Below are positions 15,208 through 23,582 of a stretch of 23,582 bases of DNA, piece after piece; positions within the stretch are counted from its first letter, which is position 1; each line of letters begins with the position of its first letter. The notes beneath the pieces are model-generated. The model was not told the origin of the DNA, searched no databases, and worked only from the letters and a program-made list of their open reading frames with translations. This stretch comes from Lachnospiraceae bacterium. GTDB taxonomy: Bacteria; Bacillota; Clostridia; Lachnospirales; Lachnospiraceae. The translations under genes and the position numbers were made by a program. The DNA is taken from NCBI GenBank assembly GCA_900770345.1, contig CAAGKF010000205.1, positions 1 to 23,582 of the forward strand, in the 5' to 3' direction.

Positions 15208-17625
15208 ATGGAGAAATATGAAGATACTGTGAGTCCGGAAAGGAAGGTTTTTCTTACGGATCTAAGTACCGGATTATCAGCAGAACAAGTACATGAGCGT
15301 ATAGAAAGCGGTTTATCCAACACCGTTACTGGTAGCACCTCAAAGACAAACAGGAAAATTATCTGCTCCAATATTTTTACTTATTTTAACCTGATTTTTT
15401 TCATTTTGGCGGCAGTATTGATATATGAAAAATCTTACAATAATCTGACTTTTCTGGGCGTAGTTGTAACAAATACTATAATTGGCATTGTACAGGAACT
15501 GCGTTCAAAGAAAGAACTGGAAAAGTTACAGTTAGTAACCGAACCGGAAGCGACTGTGATTCGGGATGCAAAGCAAAAGCGTATTCCCTGTGACGAATTG
15601 GTGCAGGATGACATTGTACTGTTTTCGGCAGGTAATCAGATTTGCGCCGATGCCATCCTATGTGAAGGAACCTTGCGTGTTAACGAGGCACTGGTCACCG
15701 GAGAGGCGGACGAGGTCGAGAAAGCCCCCGGCGATTCCCTACTTTCCGGCAGTTTTGTAATATCTGGGCAGGCAAAAGCGAGACTGACACAGGTTGGCGA
15801 TGATTCTTTTTCTGCAAAGCTCTCGAAAAATGCAAAGAAGATAAAAAAGCATCAGCGTCCCGGCATGATGAAGTCACTTACCAGACTTATTCAGATCATC
15901 GGTATTATCATCATCCCATTTGCGGCACTGATGTATTGTAATCAGCATTTAGCACTTGGATATTCGGAGAAAATCAGTGTGGAAAATACTGCGGCGGCCA
16001 TTATTGGAATGATTCCCGAGGGTCTTTACCTTTTGACCAGCATTGCCCTTGCGGCCAGTACGATCCGCCTCGCCCGGCAGAACACTCTGGTACACGATAT
16101 GAAATGTATTGAGACATTGGCCCGGGTTGACACTATCTGCGTGGACAAAACAGGTACTATTACGGAATCACAGATGAAACTAACAGGTATTCTGCCGGTG
16201 GAGGGAGCATCTGAAGAAGATGTAAAATGTCAGGTGCAGAATTATGTCTGCTGCTTGCCGCCAGACAATGAAACAATTAAAGCCTTGCAGGCATATTTTC
16301 AGAATGCGTTGCCCGGCAGAAGACCAATCCGCCTGAAGGCATTTTCTTCCCAGACAAAGTACAGTGCGGCTGATTTTGGAAAAGAAGCATATTTGCTGGG
16401 AGCGCCGGAATTTTTGATACAACAGGGAGATTCTGCACTTAGTGGTGAGGTTCAGGATCATTATGCTCAGGGTGAACGGGTATTGCTTTTTGCTAGATAC
16501 GAATTTGAAGCGGACGGTACGGATGATATTTTTGAAAAAGGTACATTGACTGGTACCGTGCAGCCGTTGGCCCTGCTAACCCTGACAAATCCCATTCGGG
16601 AGAACGCTCAGGAAACATTTCAGTATTTTACGGACCAGGGGGTTGCCGTAAAAGTGATTTCCGGAGACAATGCGTTGACAGCAGCCCTTACGGCTCAGAA
16701 GGCAGGTATTCCGGCAGCGGAAAAATATATTGACATGTCCACAGTGCGCGGGAAGAAGGCGATTGTAAAGGCGTCACGGGAATATACAGTTTTTGGACGT
16801 GTGACGCCGGAGCAAAAGAGCGAACTGATCCGTGCCATGAAAAAAGCCGGGCATACTGTTGCAATGACTGGTGACGGTGTCAATGATGTACTTGCGTTAA
16901 AGGATGCGGATTGTGCAATTGCAATGGCTTCCGGAAGCGATGCTGCATCAAATGTAGCAGACCTGGTTCTGCTGGAATCGGATTTCTCGGCCATGCCGCA
17001 GATTGTGGCGGAGGGGCGCAGGGTTATCAATAATATTCAGCGGTCGGCGTCTTTATATCTGATGAAGAATATTTTTTCATTTATTCTGTGCTTGATCAGC
17101 TTGATCTCGGTATCTCTGTATCCGTTAAAACCAGCACAGATTGCGCTTGCATCTGCATTGATGATAGGTATTCCTTCCTTCTTCCTTGCGTTGGAGCCAA
17201 ATACGGAGATAGTAAGAGGAAAGTTTCTACGGAATGTATTGTACCGCGCATTCCCGGCAGCGCTTACTGCGGTAGTCCTGGTAGAATGGTCGCTGTTGTT
17301 TGCAGATGCTTTTTCCATCAGTACGGAGCTATCCTCAACAATGGCGTTCTATCTGTATTCCATTGTAGCTTATCTGATGTTATATAGAGTTTGCAAACCA
17401 ATGAATACATGGCACGGTATTTTGTTTGGCACGATGGGCGTGGCATATTTTGTGGTAGCTCTTCTGTTTTCGGAGTGGTTCCAGATTGTACCGTTGGATT
17501 ATGGATGTATATTGATTTTGATAGCACTGTTGTTATTAGCGTTTCCGATAGACCGCTTTTTTCAGCTTGTTTTTACGAAATGTGAGGAAGCTCGGTCACG
17601 GTTGTTAAGTCGCAAAAAAGATTAA
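15208..17625 (+). CDS. CtpE-like cation-transporting P-type ATPase
   Basis: 805 aa; ATG after AAGGAG. The M4 motif MIPEGLYLLTSIALA, the phosphorylation site CVDKTGTITES (Asp313), the N-domain motif LGAPEFL, and the hinge TGDGVNDVLALKDADCAIAMASGSDA are all present. GVNDVLALKDAD with PEGL and an -LLTS- M4 is the CtpE-like subgroup, not the P2A group at 5493 and 23044. Mycobacterial CtpE has been linked to Ca2+ import. The actuator motif reads TGEADEV, where most pumps have TGES. The catalytic Glu is kept but the Ser is replaced by Ala, which may be normal for this subgroup or may slow the cycle. The C-terminus has six hydrophobic helices. The gene is tightly packed in a lipid-gene operon. Confidence 0.87.
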   Translation: MEKYEDTVSPERKVFLTDLSTGLSAEQVHERIESGLSNTVTGSTSKTNRKIICSNIFTYFNLIFFILAAVLIYEKSYNNLTFLGVVVTNTIIGIVQELRSKKELEKLQLVTEPEATVIRDAKQKRIPCDELVQDDIVLFSAGNQICADAILCEGTLRVNEALVTGEADEVEKAPGDSLLSGSFVISGQAKARLTQVGDDSFSAKLSKNAKKIKKHQRPGMMKSLTRLIQIIGIIIIPFAALMYCNQHLALGYSEKISVENTAAAIIGMIPEGLYLLTSIALAASTIRLARQNTLVHDMKCIETLARVDTICVDKTGTITESQMKLTGILPVEGASEEDVKCQVQNYVCCLPPDNETIKALQAYFQNALPGRRPIRLKAFSSQTKYSAADFGKEAYLLGAPEFLIQQGDSALSGEVQDHYAQGERVLLFARYEFEADGTDDIFEKGTLTGTVQPLALLTLTNPIRENAQETFQYFTDQGVAVKVISGDNALTAALTAQKAGIPAAEKYIDMSTVRGKKAIVKASREYTVFGRVTPEQKSELIRAMKKAGHTVAMTGDGVNDVLALKDADCAIAMASGSDAASNVADLVLLESDFSAMPQIVAEGRRVINNIQRSASLYLMKNIFSFILCLISLISVSLYPLKPAQIALASALMIGIPSFFLALEPNTEIVRGKFLRNVLYRAFPAALTAVVLVEWSLLFADAFSISTELSSTMAFYLYSIVAYLMLYRVCKPMNTWHGILFGTMGVAYFVVALLFSEWFQIVPLDYGCILILIALLLLAFPIDRFFQLVFTKCEEARSRLLSRKKD

Positions 17626-17655
17626 TTTATATTTTTAACAGAATAGGAAGATAAG

Positions 17656-18504
17656 ATGAAAACAGGTATTGTGGATGTTGGGGGCGGTTTACGGGGTATA
17701 TATGCGGCCGGAGTATTTGATTACTGTCTGGATATGGGTATCCGATTTGATTTGGGAATTGGTGTTTCCGCAGGCAGTGCCAATGTGTCGTCTTTTATAG
17801 CGGGACAAAAAAAGAGGAATTATCCGTTTTATACAGATTACCCGTTTCGAAAGCAGTACATGAGTTTGCGAAACTTTCTTTTAAAAAAATCTTATCTTGA
17901 TTTGGATTATATATATGGTACTTTGAGTAATTCAGATGGAGAAAATCCGCTGGATTATAAAAGCTTTATTAAAAATCCGATGGAGTTTCTGGCGGTGGCG
18001 ACGAACGCCCAAACCGGAGAAGCCAAATATTTTGTTAAGGATGACCTGCATCAAAATGATTACAGTGTTCTGAAAGCGTCTTCCGCGATTCCTTTTGTGT
18101 GTCATCCATATGCGGTTGATGGTACGCTCTATTATGACGGGGCTTTAGGGGACTGCGTTCCCATCGAAAAAGCATTTTCCTGTGGATGCGACCGGGTTGT
18201 GTTGATTCTGACGAAACCGCGGGATTTGATACGCGAGTCGGGAACCGATGTAAAGTTTGCCAAAATGATTCAAAAGAAATATCCCTTAAGTGCGGAAAGG
18301 CTTCGTCAGCGGGCACAGCAGTATAACCTGAGTGTCGCCAAGGCAAAGGAATATGAAGCTCAGGGGCGTGTGCTCATTGTTGCACCGGACGATACCTGCG
18401 GCGTTGATACGCTCACCAAGGATCGGGATGCGTTGAAACGTTTCTATGAAAAGGGATATCAGGATGCAGAAGTCATTAGTTCTTTTGTTCATGCGAAGAG
18501 ATAA
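17656..18504 (+). CDS. Patatin-like phospholipase
   Basis: 282 aa; ATG after AGGAAG, 31 bases behind the ATPase. The patatin features are all there: the oxyanion-hole glycine stretch GGGLRG (residues 9-14), the nucleophile elbow G-V-S38-A-G, and the DGAL motif with Asp161 completing the Ser-Asp dyad. It belongs to the short bacterial RssA/YjjU-like type, with no signal peptide, so it acts in the cytosol or on the inner membrane leaflet. Expected activity is hydrolysis of acyl chains from phospholipids or similar esters. Together with the phosphatidyltransferase upstream it suggests acyl-chain turnover or release of fatty acids. The tail (SAERLRQRAQQYNLSVAKAKEYEAQGR) is of the YjjU type. All active-site residues are intact. 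Confidence 0.92.
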   Translation: MKTGIVDVGGGLRGIYAAGVFDYCLDMGIRFDLGIGVSAGSANVSSFIAGQKKRNYPFYTDYPFRKQYMSLRNFLLKKSYLDLDYIYGTLSNSDGENPLDYKSFIKNPMEFLAVATNAQTGEAKYFVKDDLHQNDYSVLKASSAIPFVCHPYAVDGTLYYDGALGDCVPIEKAFSCGCDRVVLILTKPRDLIRESGTDVKFAKMIQKKYPLSAERLRQRAQQYNLSVAKAKEYEAQGRVLIVAPDDTCGVDTLTKDRDALKRFYEKGYQDAEVISSFVHAKR

Positions 18505-18537
18505 GTAAAGTCCGGATGAAGGAGGTGATTTGTTACT

Positions 18538-21500
18538 ATGATTCAGGTAAAAGATATTTGTAAAAGCTACGGAGCGGGAAAGAACAGGCATAAAGCCCTG
18601 AAGGGAATTAACCTGTCTTTTCGTGAAAATGAATTTGTTGCAATACTGGGGCCATCCGGTTCCGGTAAAACAACCCTGCTCAATGTAATCGGCGGTCTGG
18701 ATCATTATGATTCCGGTGACCTGGTGATAGATAATATCTCTACCAGAGGTTATTCTGCCAGAGACTGGGACTCCTATCGAAATCACTCCATCGGCTTTAT
18801 CTTTCAGAGCTACAATCTGATTCAACATCAGAATATTCTTTCAAATGTTGAGATGGCGCTGACGATCTCGGGTATTTCCGGACACAAACGGAAAGATATG
18901 GCTGTACGAGCGCTTGAGAAAGTGGGGCTTGGTGATCACCTGACAAAACGCCCCAACCAGCTTTCCGGCGGACAGATGCAGCGAGTGGCTATTGCCCGAG
19001 CTTTAGTAAACGATCCTAAAGTTGTACTTGCAGATGAACCCACCGGCGCGCTGGACAGCAAAACCAGTGTGCAGGTGATGGAGCTGCTGAAAGAGGTAGC
19101 TCAGGATCGCCTTATTATCATGGTAACCCACAATCCGGAACTGGCCCAGCAGTATGCGACCCGCATTATTACATTAAAGGACGGCGAGATTATCAGCGAT
19201 ACCGATCCTTATACGCCGGAGAAGGAGCCGGAAGAAGCGGTTGTAAAGAACATGGGGCACGCTTCCATGAATGTGTTAACAGCCCTCTCCCTCAGCTTTC
19301 ATAATCTTTGGACCAAACGATCTCGTACACTTTTAACTTCGTTTGCCGGATCCATCGGAATCATTGGAATCGCGCTGATTACCGCACTTTCTTCCGGAGT
19401 GGATGTTTATATCTATAATCAGGAAGCAAAAATGGCTTATCAATATCCGCTTCTTGTGGAAACCTTGAATATGGATGTTTCTTCTATGCTTTCAGATTTG
19501 AACGGAAATCTGACGGAAAGCGGAAACGACCAAGTAGAAGTCGTTGGCTTTTTGGAGAAACTGTTCGCGATGTTGGATACAAACGATTTAGAAATGTTGA
19601 AGAAATATCTGGATCAGGATGAAAATAACATAGCGCAATACGGTACTGTAGAGTATGTCTACAATGTACAGCCTCAAATCTATGTTGAGTATGGTCAGAA
19701 CATCCGTCGTGTCTGCCCGGATTCCACATTGGATTCGCTGGGAATTCCGGTCTCAACCATAGATACTTCACTGATCTCTTCTTCGGTCAGTACCAATATG
19801 TTTTACTGTATGCCTCAAACAGAAAGCCTTTACATTGACCGCTATGATGTTAAAGCGGGACATTGGCCGCAGAACAGCAACGAGTGTATCCTCGTCCTCA
19901 CAAGCGAAGGAAAAATAAGTGACTATTTGCTTTATGTTCTTGGATTGAGAGATCCAAATAAGATAGACAGTTTTATCAGTGAATTTATCAGCAGGTCTGA
20001 TGTTGAAACAGAGAAACTGGACGGACTGAGCTTTGAATATGAAGAATTTCTCGGTATCAAATTCAAACTCGTAAACAGCTGTGATACCTTCACCTATGAC
20101 AAAGAGTATGATGTCTGGCGTGACAGGAGCGAGGATATCGCGTATATGCGTCAATTGGTCGCGGACGGAGAAGACCTTACGATTGTGGGTGTCGTGCAGC
20201 CCAAGAAAGAATATGGAATCGGCGTCCTGAAAGCCGGAATTGACTATCCGTTTGCTTTGGTGGAAAAGACTATCGCGGATGCCGCGTCGAGCGAGATTGT
20301 AATGTCGCAGCTGGAAAATCCGGATGTGGATATTTTCACCGGCACTCCGTTTGACAAGAGTGGAACAGCGAGGGAACTGGATCCCACCTCATTGGTGAAT
20401 GTGGATGTAAATATTCTGAAGGATGCAATTCTGATAGATCAGGAACTGCTGCAAACCTATTTTATGAATGGAGCAGACCTTTCCTCCATTCAGATATCAG
20501 TTCCCGAAATGGATGCCTCTGATCTTCCGGATATAAGTAATTTGGCGGAGCTTGTTCGTAATCAGTTAGTTGCTGATTTACCGATGCTTCTTAGTGACAT
20601 TCAATTCTCTTCGGATGATTTATTTGATCTGGTTGAGGAAATCTTGTCTGATTTCATCTGCTATCTGAAAGAGAGCGGCTATCTTGAAATGGATCAGCTT
20701 GCGGATTACCTAAGAGATTATTTCTCTTCCGAAGGTTTTTCCTCTGTTGTCAGAGGCTGGTTGGATACGCTTGATTCGGAAAACCGTGACGAGGCATATC
20801 TGACGGGCAAGATCGATGAGCTTTCCAACCTCATCCTGCAAAGTCTGAATTCTTATCTGAACGCGCAGGGGCTCCCGGGACTTCCCTTTTTAGAAAACAC
20901 GTTTCGGGAGTATCTGGGGACCGGACGCTGGAGGGATTTTGCTCAGGTCAAAATTAAAAAGTTAATGGAAGATAACCGGTTGGAAATAAAACTGGACGAA
21001 TACATCGACCAAACGATTAGACCTATGGTAGAAAAAGAAATTGCCGGTGCAATGCAAAAATTACAGAATCGGTTGGAAGGGGTTGCAGAGTCGATAACCG
21101 CACAGGTGCAAAATGCCATAGCCACAAGCATTACGAACGGCTTTGCTTCTGCAATCACTCACGCAGAAGAATGTGTGTCGATGGACAGAGATCAATTTTT
21201 GAGTGCGTTTTCTATGAAGTTAAATACACAGGAGTTGTCAGATATCCTGCTCTCTCTGACGAACTTCTCGAAAGTAACGCTATCCAAAAATCTGAACAAA
21301 CTTGGTTATGTGGAGATGTCTCATCCCAAGAGTATAAAGATTTATCCCCATGATTTTGAAAGCAAGGATGCTGTGATTGCTGTTCTGGACCGATATAACC
21401 AAAACATGGAGCTGTTCGGAGAAAAAAACAATACGATTTCTTATACGGATACACTCGGTACGGTAATGAGTACGGTGACGCGGATTATAACGATTATCAC

Positions 21501-21900
21501 AAGTGCCTTAATTGCAACGGTTGCCGTTTCTCTGGTTGTTTCCTCAATCATGATTGGAGTCATCACATATATTAGTGTGCTGGAGCGCCGTAAAGAGATC
21601 GGTATCCTGCGGGCTATGGGCGCATCAAAACATAATATCTCCCAGATATTCAATGCGGAGACCTTTATCACCGGTATGATTTCCGGCTGCATGGGTGTTG
21701 GACTGGCTTATCTGCTGATAATGCCGTTGAATGCATTCCTACATCGTGCGACGCAAATTTATGATATATATGCTTTCTTGCCTGGCAAATACGCGCTGCT
21801 ACTGATTGTAATCAGTGTAGTCCTAACAACAATCGGCGGAATCGTACCGGCACACAATGCCTCAAAGAGCGATCCGGTGGAAGCTCTGCGGACCGAGTAG
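18538..21900 (+). CDS. Single-chain MacB/FtsX-type ABC transporter (ATPase plus permease)
   Basis: 1120 aa, with AAGGAGGTG upstream. Residues 1-225 are an ABC ATPase of the LolD/MacB group: Walker A GPSGSGKTT (38-46), signature LSGGQMQRVAIARAL (142-156), Walker B VVLADEP (162-168), switch His in VTHNP. A first transmembrane helix (about 266-290) leads into a very large extracytoplasmic region of about 690 residues with coiled-coil stretches. The FtsX-like domain with three helices is at ~975-1110 (RRKEIGILRAMGASKHNISQ) and ends SDPVEALRTE. Only one four-helix permease unit is present, so it probably dimerises. No separate membrane-fusion (MacA) gene is beside it. In Gram-positives such exporters act on peptides, lipoproteins or lipids; the substrate is unknown. 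The extracytoplasmic domain is much longer than in MacB. Confidence 0.9.
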   Translation: MIQVKDICKSYGAGKNRHKALKGINLSFRENEFVAILGPSGSGKTTLLNVIGGLDHYDSGDLVIDNISTRGYSARDWDSYRNHSIGFIFQSYNLIQHQNILSNVEMALTISGISGHKRKDMAVRALEKVGLGDHLTKRPNQLSGGQMQRVAIARALVNDPKVVLADEPTGALDSKTSVQVMELLKEVAQDRLIIMVTHNPELAQQYATRIITLKDGEIISDTDPYTPEKEPEEAVVKNMGHASMNVLTALSLSFHNLWTKRSRTLLTSFAGSIGIIGIALITALSSGVDVYIYNQEAKMAYQYPLLVETLNMDVSSMLSDLNGNLTESGNDQVEVVGFLEKLFAMLDTNDLEMLKKYLDQDENNIAQYGTVEYVYNVQPQIYVEYGQNIRRVCPDSTLDSLGIPVSTIDTSLISSSVSTNMFYCMPQTESLYIDRYDVKAGHWPQNSNECILVLTSEGKISDYLLYVLGLRDPNKIDSFISEFISRSDVETEKLDGLSFEYEEFLGIKFKLVNSCDTFTYDKEYDVWRDRSEDIAYMRQLVADGEDLTIVGVVQPKKEYGIGVLKAGIDYPFALVEKTIADAASSEIVMSQLENPDVDIFTGTPFDKSGTARELDPTSLVNVDVNILKDAILIDQELLQTYFMNGADLSSIQISVPEMDASDLPDISNLAELVRNQLVADLPMLLSDIQFSSDDLFDLVEEILSDFICYLKESGYLEMDQLADYLRDYFSSEGFSSVVRGWLDTLDSENRDEAYLTGKIDELSNLILQSLNSYLNAQGLPGLPFLENTFREYLGTGRWRDFAQVKIKKLMEDNRLEIKLDEYIDQTIRPMVEKEIAGAMQKLQNRLEGVAESITAQVQNAIATSITNGFASAITHAEECVSMDRDQFLSAFSMKLNTQELSDILLSLTNFSKVTLSKNLNKLGYVEMSHPKSIKIYPHDFESKDAVIAVLDRYNQNMELFGEKNNTISYTDTLGTVMSTVTRIITIITSALIATVAVSLVVSSIMIGVITYISVLERRKEIGILRAMGASKHNISQIFNAETFITGMISGCMGVGLAYLLIMPLNAFLHRATQIYDIYAFLPGKYALLLIVISVVLTTIGGIVPAHNASKSDPVEALRTE

Positions 21901-21932
21901 TTATTTTTAAGTATCAAAGGAGAATGAACGCT

Positions 21933-22196
21933 ATGGATATGTTGTCACTATTTTTTGCCGTGGCCGGCATTGCTACAACGCTGATTCACTATGTAACGCA
22001 TAGTATTGCCATGGGAATCATTACCGCAATCCTGCTGGTAGTATCTTATATTCTGGGAACATCCGGCATGAAAAAGCAAGAAAAGAACGGCGGTCTGAAG
22101 ACGGATGTATTTAACCCGGCTCTGCTGGGACACGGTATGTCTTCCATCGTCCTGATCGTATGCGGCATCATGTGTGTGATTGCAAATGTTCGTTAA
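21933..22196 (+). CDS. Small three-helix membrane protein, copy B
   Basis: 87 aa from the ATG at 21933, 10 bases after AAGGAG; the ATG at 21924 almost touches the RBS. It is a paralogue of copy A, with the same three helices. It shares TTLIHY, HSIAMG, AILL, MKKQEK, LGHG and an almost identical last 20 residues (SSIVLxVCGIMCxIANVR). The most divergent stretch is the polar loop after KKQEK (GGLKTDVFNPAL), a likely place for partner specificity. It is the last gene behind the ABC transporter and is followed by a terminator. Its DUF308 partner gene then follows after 277 bases. Confidence 0.75.
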   Translation: MDMLSLFFAVAGIATTLIHYVTHSIAMGIITAILLVVSYILGTSGMKKQEKNGGLKTDVFNPALLGHGMSSIVLIVCGIMCVIANVR

Positions 22197-22295
22197 ATAG
22201 CAAAGCAATACACATCGCACAGTTATATATAGACATATATAGTATGTAAATCAGGGCACAGGTAAAGGTACTTGATAGAAACGCAAATTGGATGG

Positions 22296-22358
22296 GCAGT
22301 CTAACGCAAGGTACTCTCTGCTCCAATTGTTAAGCGGCCTTGCGTTAGACTGCTTTTT
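22296..22358 (+). terminator. Long-stem terminator closing the second unit
   Basis: GCAGTCTAACGCAAGG (22296-22311) and CCTTGCGTTAGACTGC (22338-22353) form a perfect 16-bp stem with a 26-base loop and a five-T tail. The region 22197-22295 before it holds AT-rich sequence with a TATATA-GACA-TATATA repeat and no gene. Confidence 0.9.
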
Positions 22359-22401
22359 CCTCCGGTTCAGCATCGGAGGCTCGCTCGGTACATTTTTTCA
22401 A

Positions 22402-22429
22402 AAGAAACATGATTTATGTCCTGTTTCTT
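22402..22429. promoter_or_regulatory. Inverted repeat AAGAAACA-N12-TGTTTCTT (candidate operator)
   Basis: A perfect 8-bp inverted repeat lies between the terminator and the second DUF308 gene, 44 bases before its ATG. The inner ACATGATTTATGT is also partly palindromic. No convincing -35/-10 pair is visible near it. It may be a regulator site or an RNA hairpin. Confidence 0.4.
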
Positions 22430-22473
22430 CCTGTACGATTGTTCAAATATCTTACATAGGAGTTAATTAAGTA

Positions 22474-23025
22474 ATGAAAAGATCAGAAGAAGCAAAAACG
22501 CATTCACCTCAAATTGTTTGGCTGCTATCCGGAATTTTTCTTGGCACGGCAGCAGTATTAAGCTTTGCTTCATCTGGAGGAAAATTGATACAAATTGCAC
22601 CTTGGCTCGGTTCATCTATGCTGGCCACAGGAATCGCAAATGTGATTATGTACTTTTATTGTTTGAAGCAAACGCCGGGAGCGAAATGGCTGTTGGCAGA
22701 CAGCATTACAGCAGCGCTGCTCTCCATTTTCCCGCTGTTTAATCAAATAACCTCTGCAGCAGCAATCCCATTTTTCTTTTGCGTTTGGGATCTGTTCTCC
22801 GGAATCCTTCGCGTAATGGAGTCTACAGAGCAAAAAGCAGCAGGAGAACGTGGCTGGCGTTGGTTCTGTGTTGTTGGAATCATTGAGATTCTTGCCGGAT
22901 GTATCGCTTTATTAAAGCCGGTTGAGGAAGCTCTGACCATGCATGTGACTGTTGGTCTTGTCCTCTTGATACAGGCGATAGCGTTTTTCCATAAAGCCAG
23001 TGTGGATTTGAAATATATAAAATGA
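22474..23025 (+). CDS. DUF308/HdeD-like membrane protein, copy B
   Basis: 183 aa; the ATG follows TAGGAG by 11 bases, a rather long spacer. Six hydrophobic segments are arranged as in HdeD/DUF308 (SGIFLGTAAVLSFAS, WLGSSMLATGIANVIMYFY, GIIEILAGCIALLKPVE, VGLVLLIQAIAFF). A basic loop with EQKAAGERGW sits in the middle. It is more diverged from copy A than the small-protein copies are from each other, and fits DUF308 less well. It follows copy B of the small protein and precedes a P-type ATPase by 18 bases, so it is probably co-transcribed with the pump. Confidence 0.68.
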   Translation: MKRSEEAKTHSPQIVWLLSGIFLGTAAVLSFASSGGKLIQIAPWLGSSMLATGIANVIMYFYCLKQTPGAKWLLADSITAALLSIFPLFNQITSAAAIPFFFCVWDLFSGILRVMESTEQKAAGERGWRWFCVVGIIEILAGCIALLKPVEEALTMHVTVGLVLLIQAIAFFHKASVDLKYIK

Positions 23026-23043
23026 ACTATGGAGGTAATACTT

Positions 23044-23582
23044 GTGAACGACAACCAAAGCGACATACCCTTACCATGGCACACACAATCAGTTGAAAGT
23101 GTGATGCAAAAGCTGGATACCGGCAAAGATGGATTAAGTGATCAGGAGGCTAAAGAACGATTATCGTACTTTGGAGCCAATGAACTTCGGAAAAAGCAAA
23201 AGAAAAGCATCGGGAAGATGCTTCTGGAGCAGATCACCGATGTTATGGTTTTGATTCTGGTAGGTGCTGCCATTCTATCCATGTTTCTTGGCGAGTGGGC
23301 TGAAGCCATTGTAATCCTTACGATCATTGTGATTGATGCCGTGATCGGTGTTGTCCAGGAATGTAAGGCAACCAATGCGTTAGAGGCACTCAAACAGATG
23401 AGTGCTCCTACAGCTTGTGTGCGACGGGATGGAGAGGAAAGCATTATCCCTGCCAGCGCACTTGTTCCGGGCGATATCGTACTTCTTGAAGATGGAGCGA
23501 TTGTCCCTGCCGATCTTCGGCTGATTCAAGAAAACCAACTCGCGGTGCAGGAATCATCCCTGACCGGTGAGTCCATCCCTGT
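23044..23582 (+). CDS. P2A-type cation-transporting P-type ATPase, 5' part (cut by window end)
   Basis: A GTG at 23044 follows GGAGGT by seven bases. 179 codons are visible and the frame is open to the edge. The N-terminal cation ATPase domain (GLSDQEAKERLSYFGANEL), M1 and M2 helices, and the start of the actuator domain (LVPGDIVLLEDGAIVPADLR, then SSLTGESIP) are present. It is closer to the pump at 5493 than to the one at 15208, with the usual TGES. The catalytic Asp and ion-site helices lie outside the window, so the ion cannot be guessed. It is 18 bases after the DUF308 gene. Confidence 0.88.
   Translation, partial: MNDNQSDIPLPWHTQSVESVMQKLDTGKDGLSDQEAKERLSYFGANELRKKQKKSIGKMLLEQITDVMVLILVGAAILSMFLGEWAEAIVILTIIVIDAVIGVVQECKATNALEALKQMSAPTACVRRDGEESIIPASALVPGDIVLLEDGAIVPADLRLIQENQLAVQESSLTGESIP

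Noticed and set aside
18286..18828. A 180-codon open frame on the minus strand
   Set aside because: It overlaps the end of the patatin gene and the start of the ABC gene, both with clear motifs, and has no recognisable domain.
22288..22470. A 60-codon plus-strand frame before the second DUF308 gene
   Set aside because: It covers the 16-bp-stem terminator and the inverted repeat, and has no RBS.

Overview
The window looks like part of a chromosome of a low-to-moderate-GC Gram-positive anaerobe, most likely a gut Clostridia (Lachnospiraceae/Oscillospiraceae type). This rests on strong AGGAGG-type ribosome binding sites, Rho-independent terminators with T-runs, a Clostridia-type MobP3 relaxase remnant, a thioester-domain surface adhesin remnant and a yybP-ykoY (Mn2+) riboswitch. 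The taxonomic call is inference.

Left part (1-4144) is a graveyard of broken genes: an IS110-family transposase fragment on the minus strand, the 3' end of an unknown gene, the 5' end of a thioester/TQXA adhesin, the 3' part of a MobP3 relaxase with Sel1-like repeats, and a large LxxG-heptad (YhgE-associated type) surface protein that lacks its N-terminus. Each is joined to the next in mid-gene, which suggests the scar of a decayed integrative conjugative element, or possibly an assembly chimera.

4150-8174 is a manganese/cation export unit. A small divergent membrane protein (minus strand) faces a promoter, a yybP-ykoY riboswitch and two tandem terminators, followed by mntP and a P2A-type (Ca2+/Mn2+) P-type ATPase, closed by a strong terminator. 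8164-8496 holds a second scar: an intact promoter and candidate operator, the first ~40 codons of an ArsR-type regulator, and directly joined to it the last ~46 codons of cdsA. A GT8 glycosyltransferase and a TetR-family regulator follow.

10152-23582 is the most interesting part: a densely packed island of membrane-related genes. Unit 1 is a radical SAM enzyme, a SAM synthetase (metK), a small three-helix membrane protein and a DUF308/HdeD-like protein, then a terminator. Unit 2 is a CDP-alcohol phosphatidyltransferase fused to a VTT/DedA domain, a CtpE-like P-type ATPase, a patatin-like phospholipase, a one-chain 1120-aa MacB/FtsX-type ABC transporter, and a second copy of the small membrane protein, then a terminator. 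Unit 3 is a second DUF308 protein and a third P-type ATPase, cut by the window end. The small-protein plus DUF308 pair is therefore present twice. SAM supply, radical chemistry, phospholipid head-group synthesis, a scramblase-like domain, a lipase, a lipid/peptide-type ABC exporter and cation pumps together suggest an envelope-lipid remodelling or stress-defence system under TetR control. This is inference from gene content; no single gene proves it.
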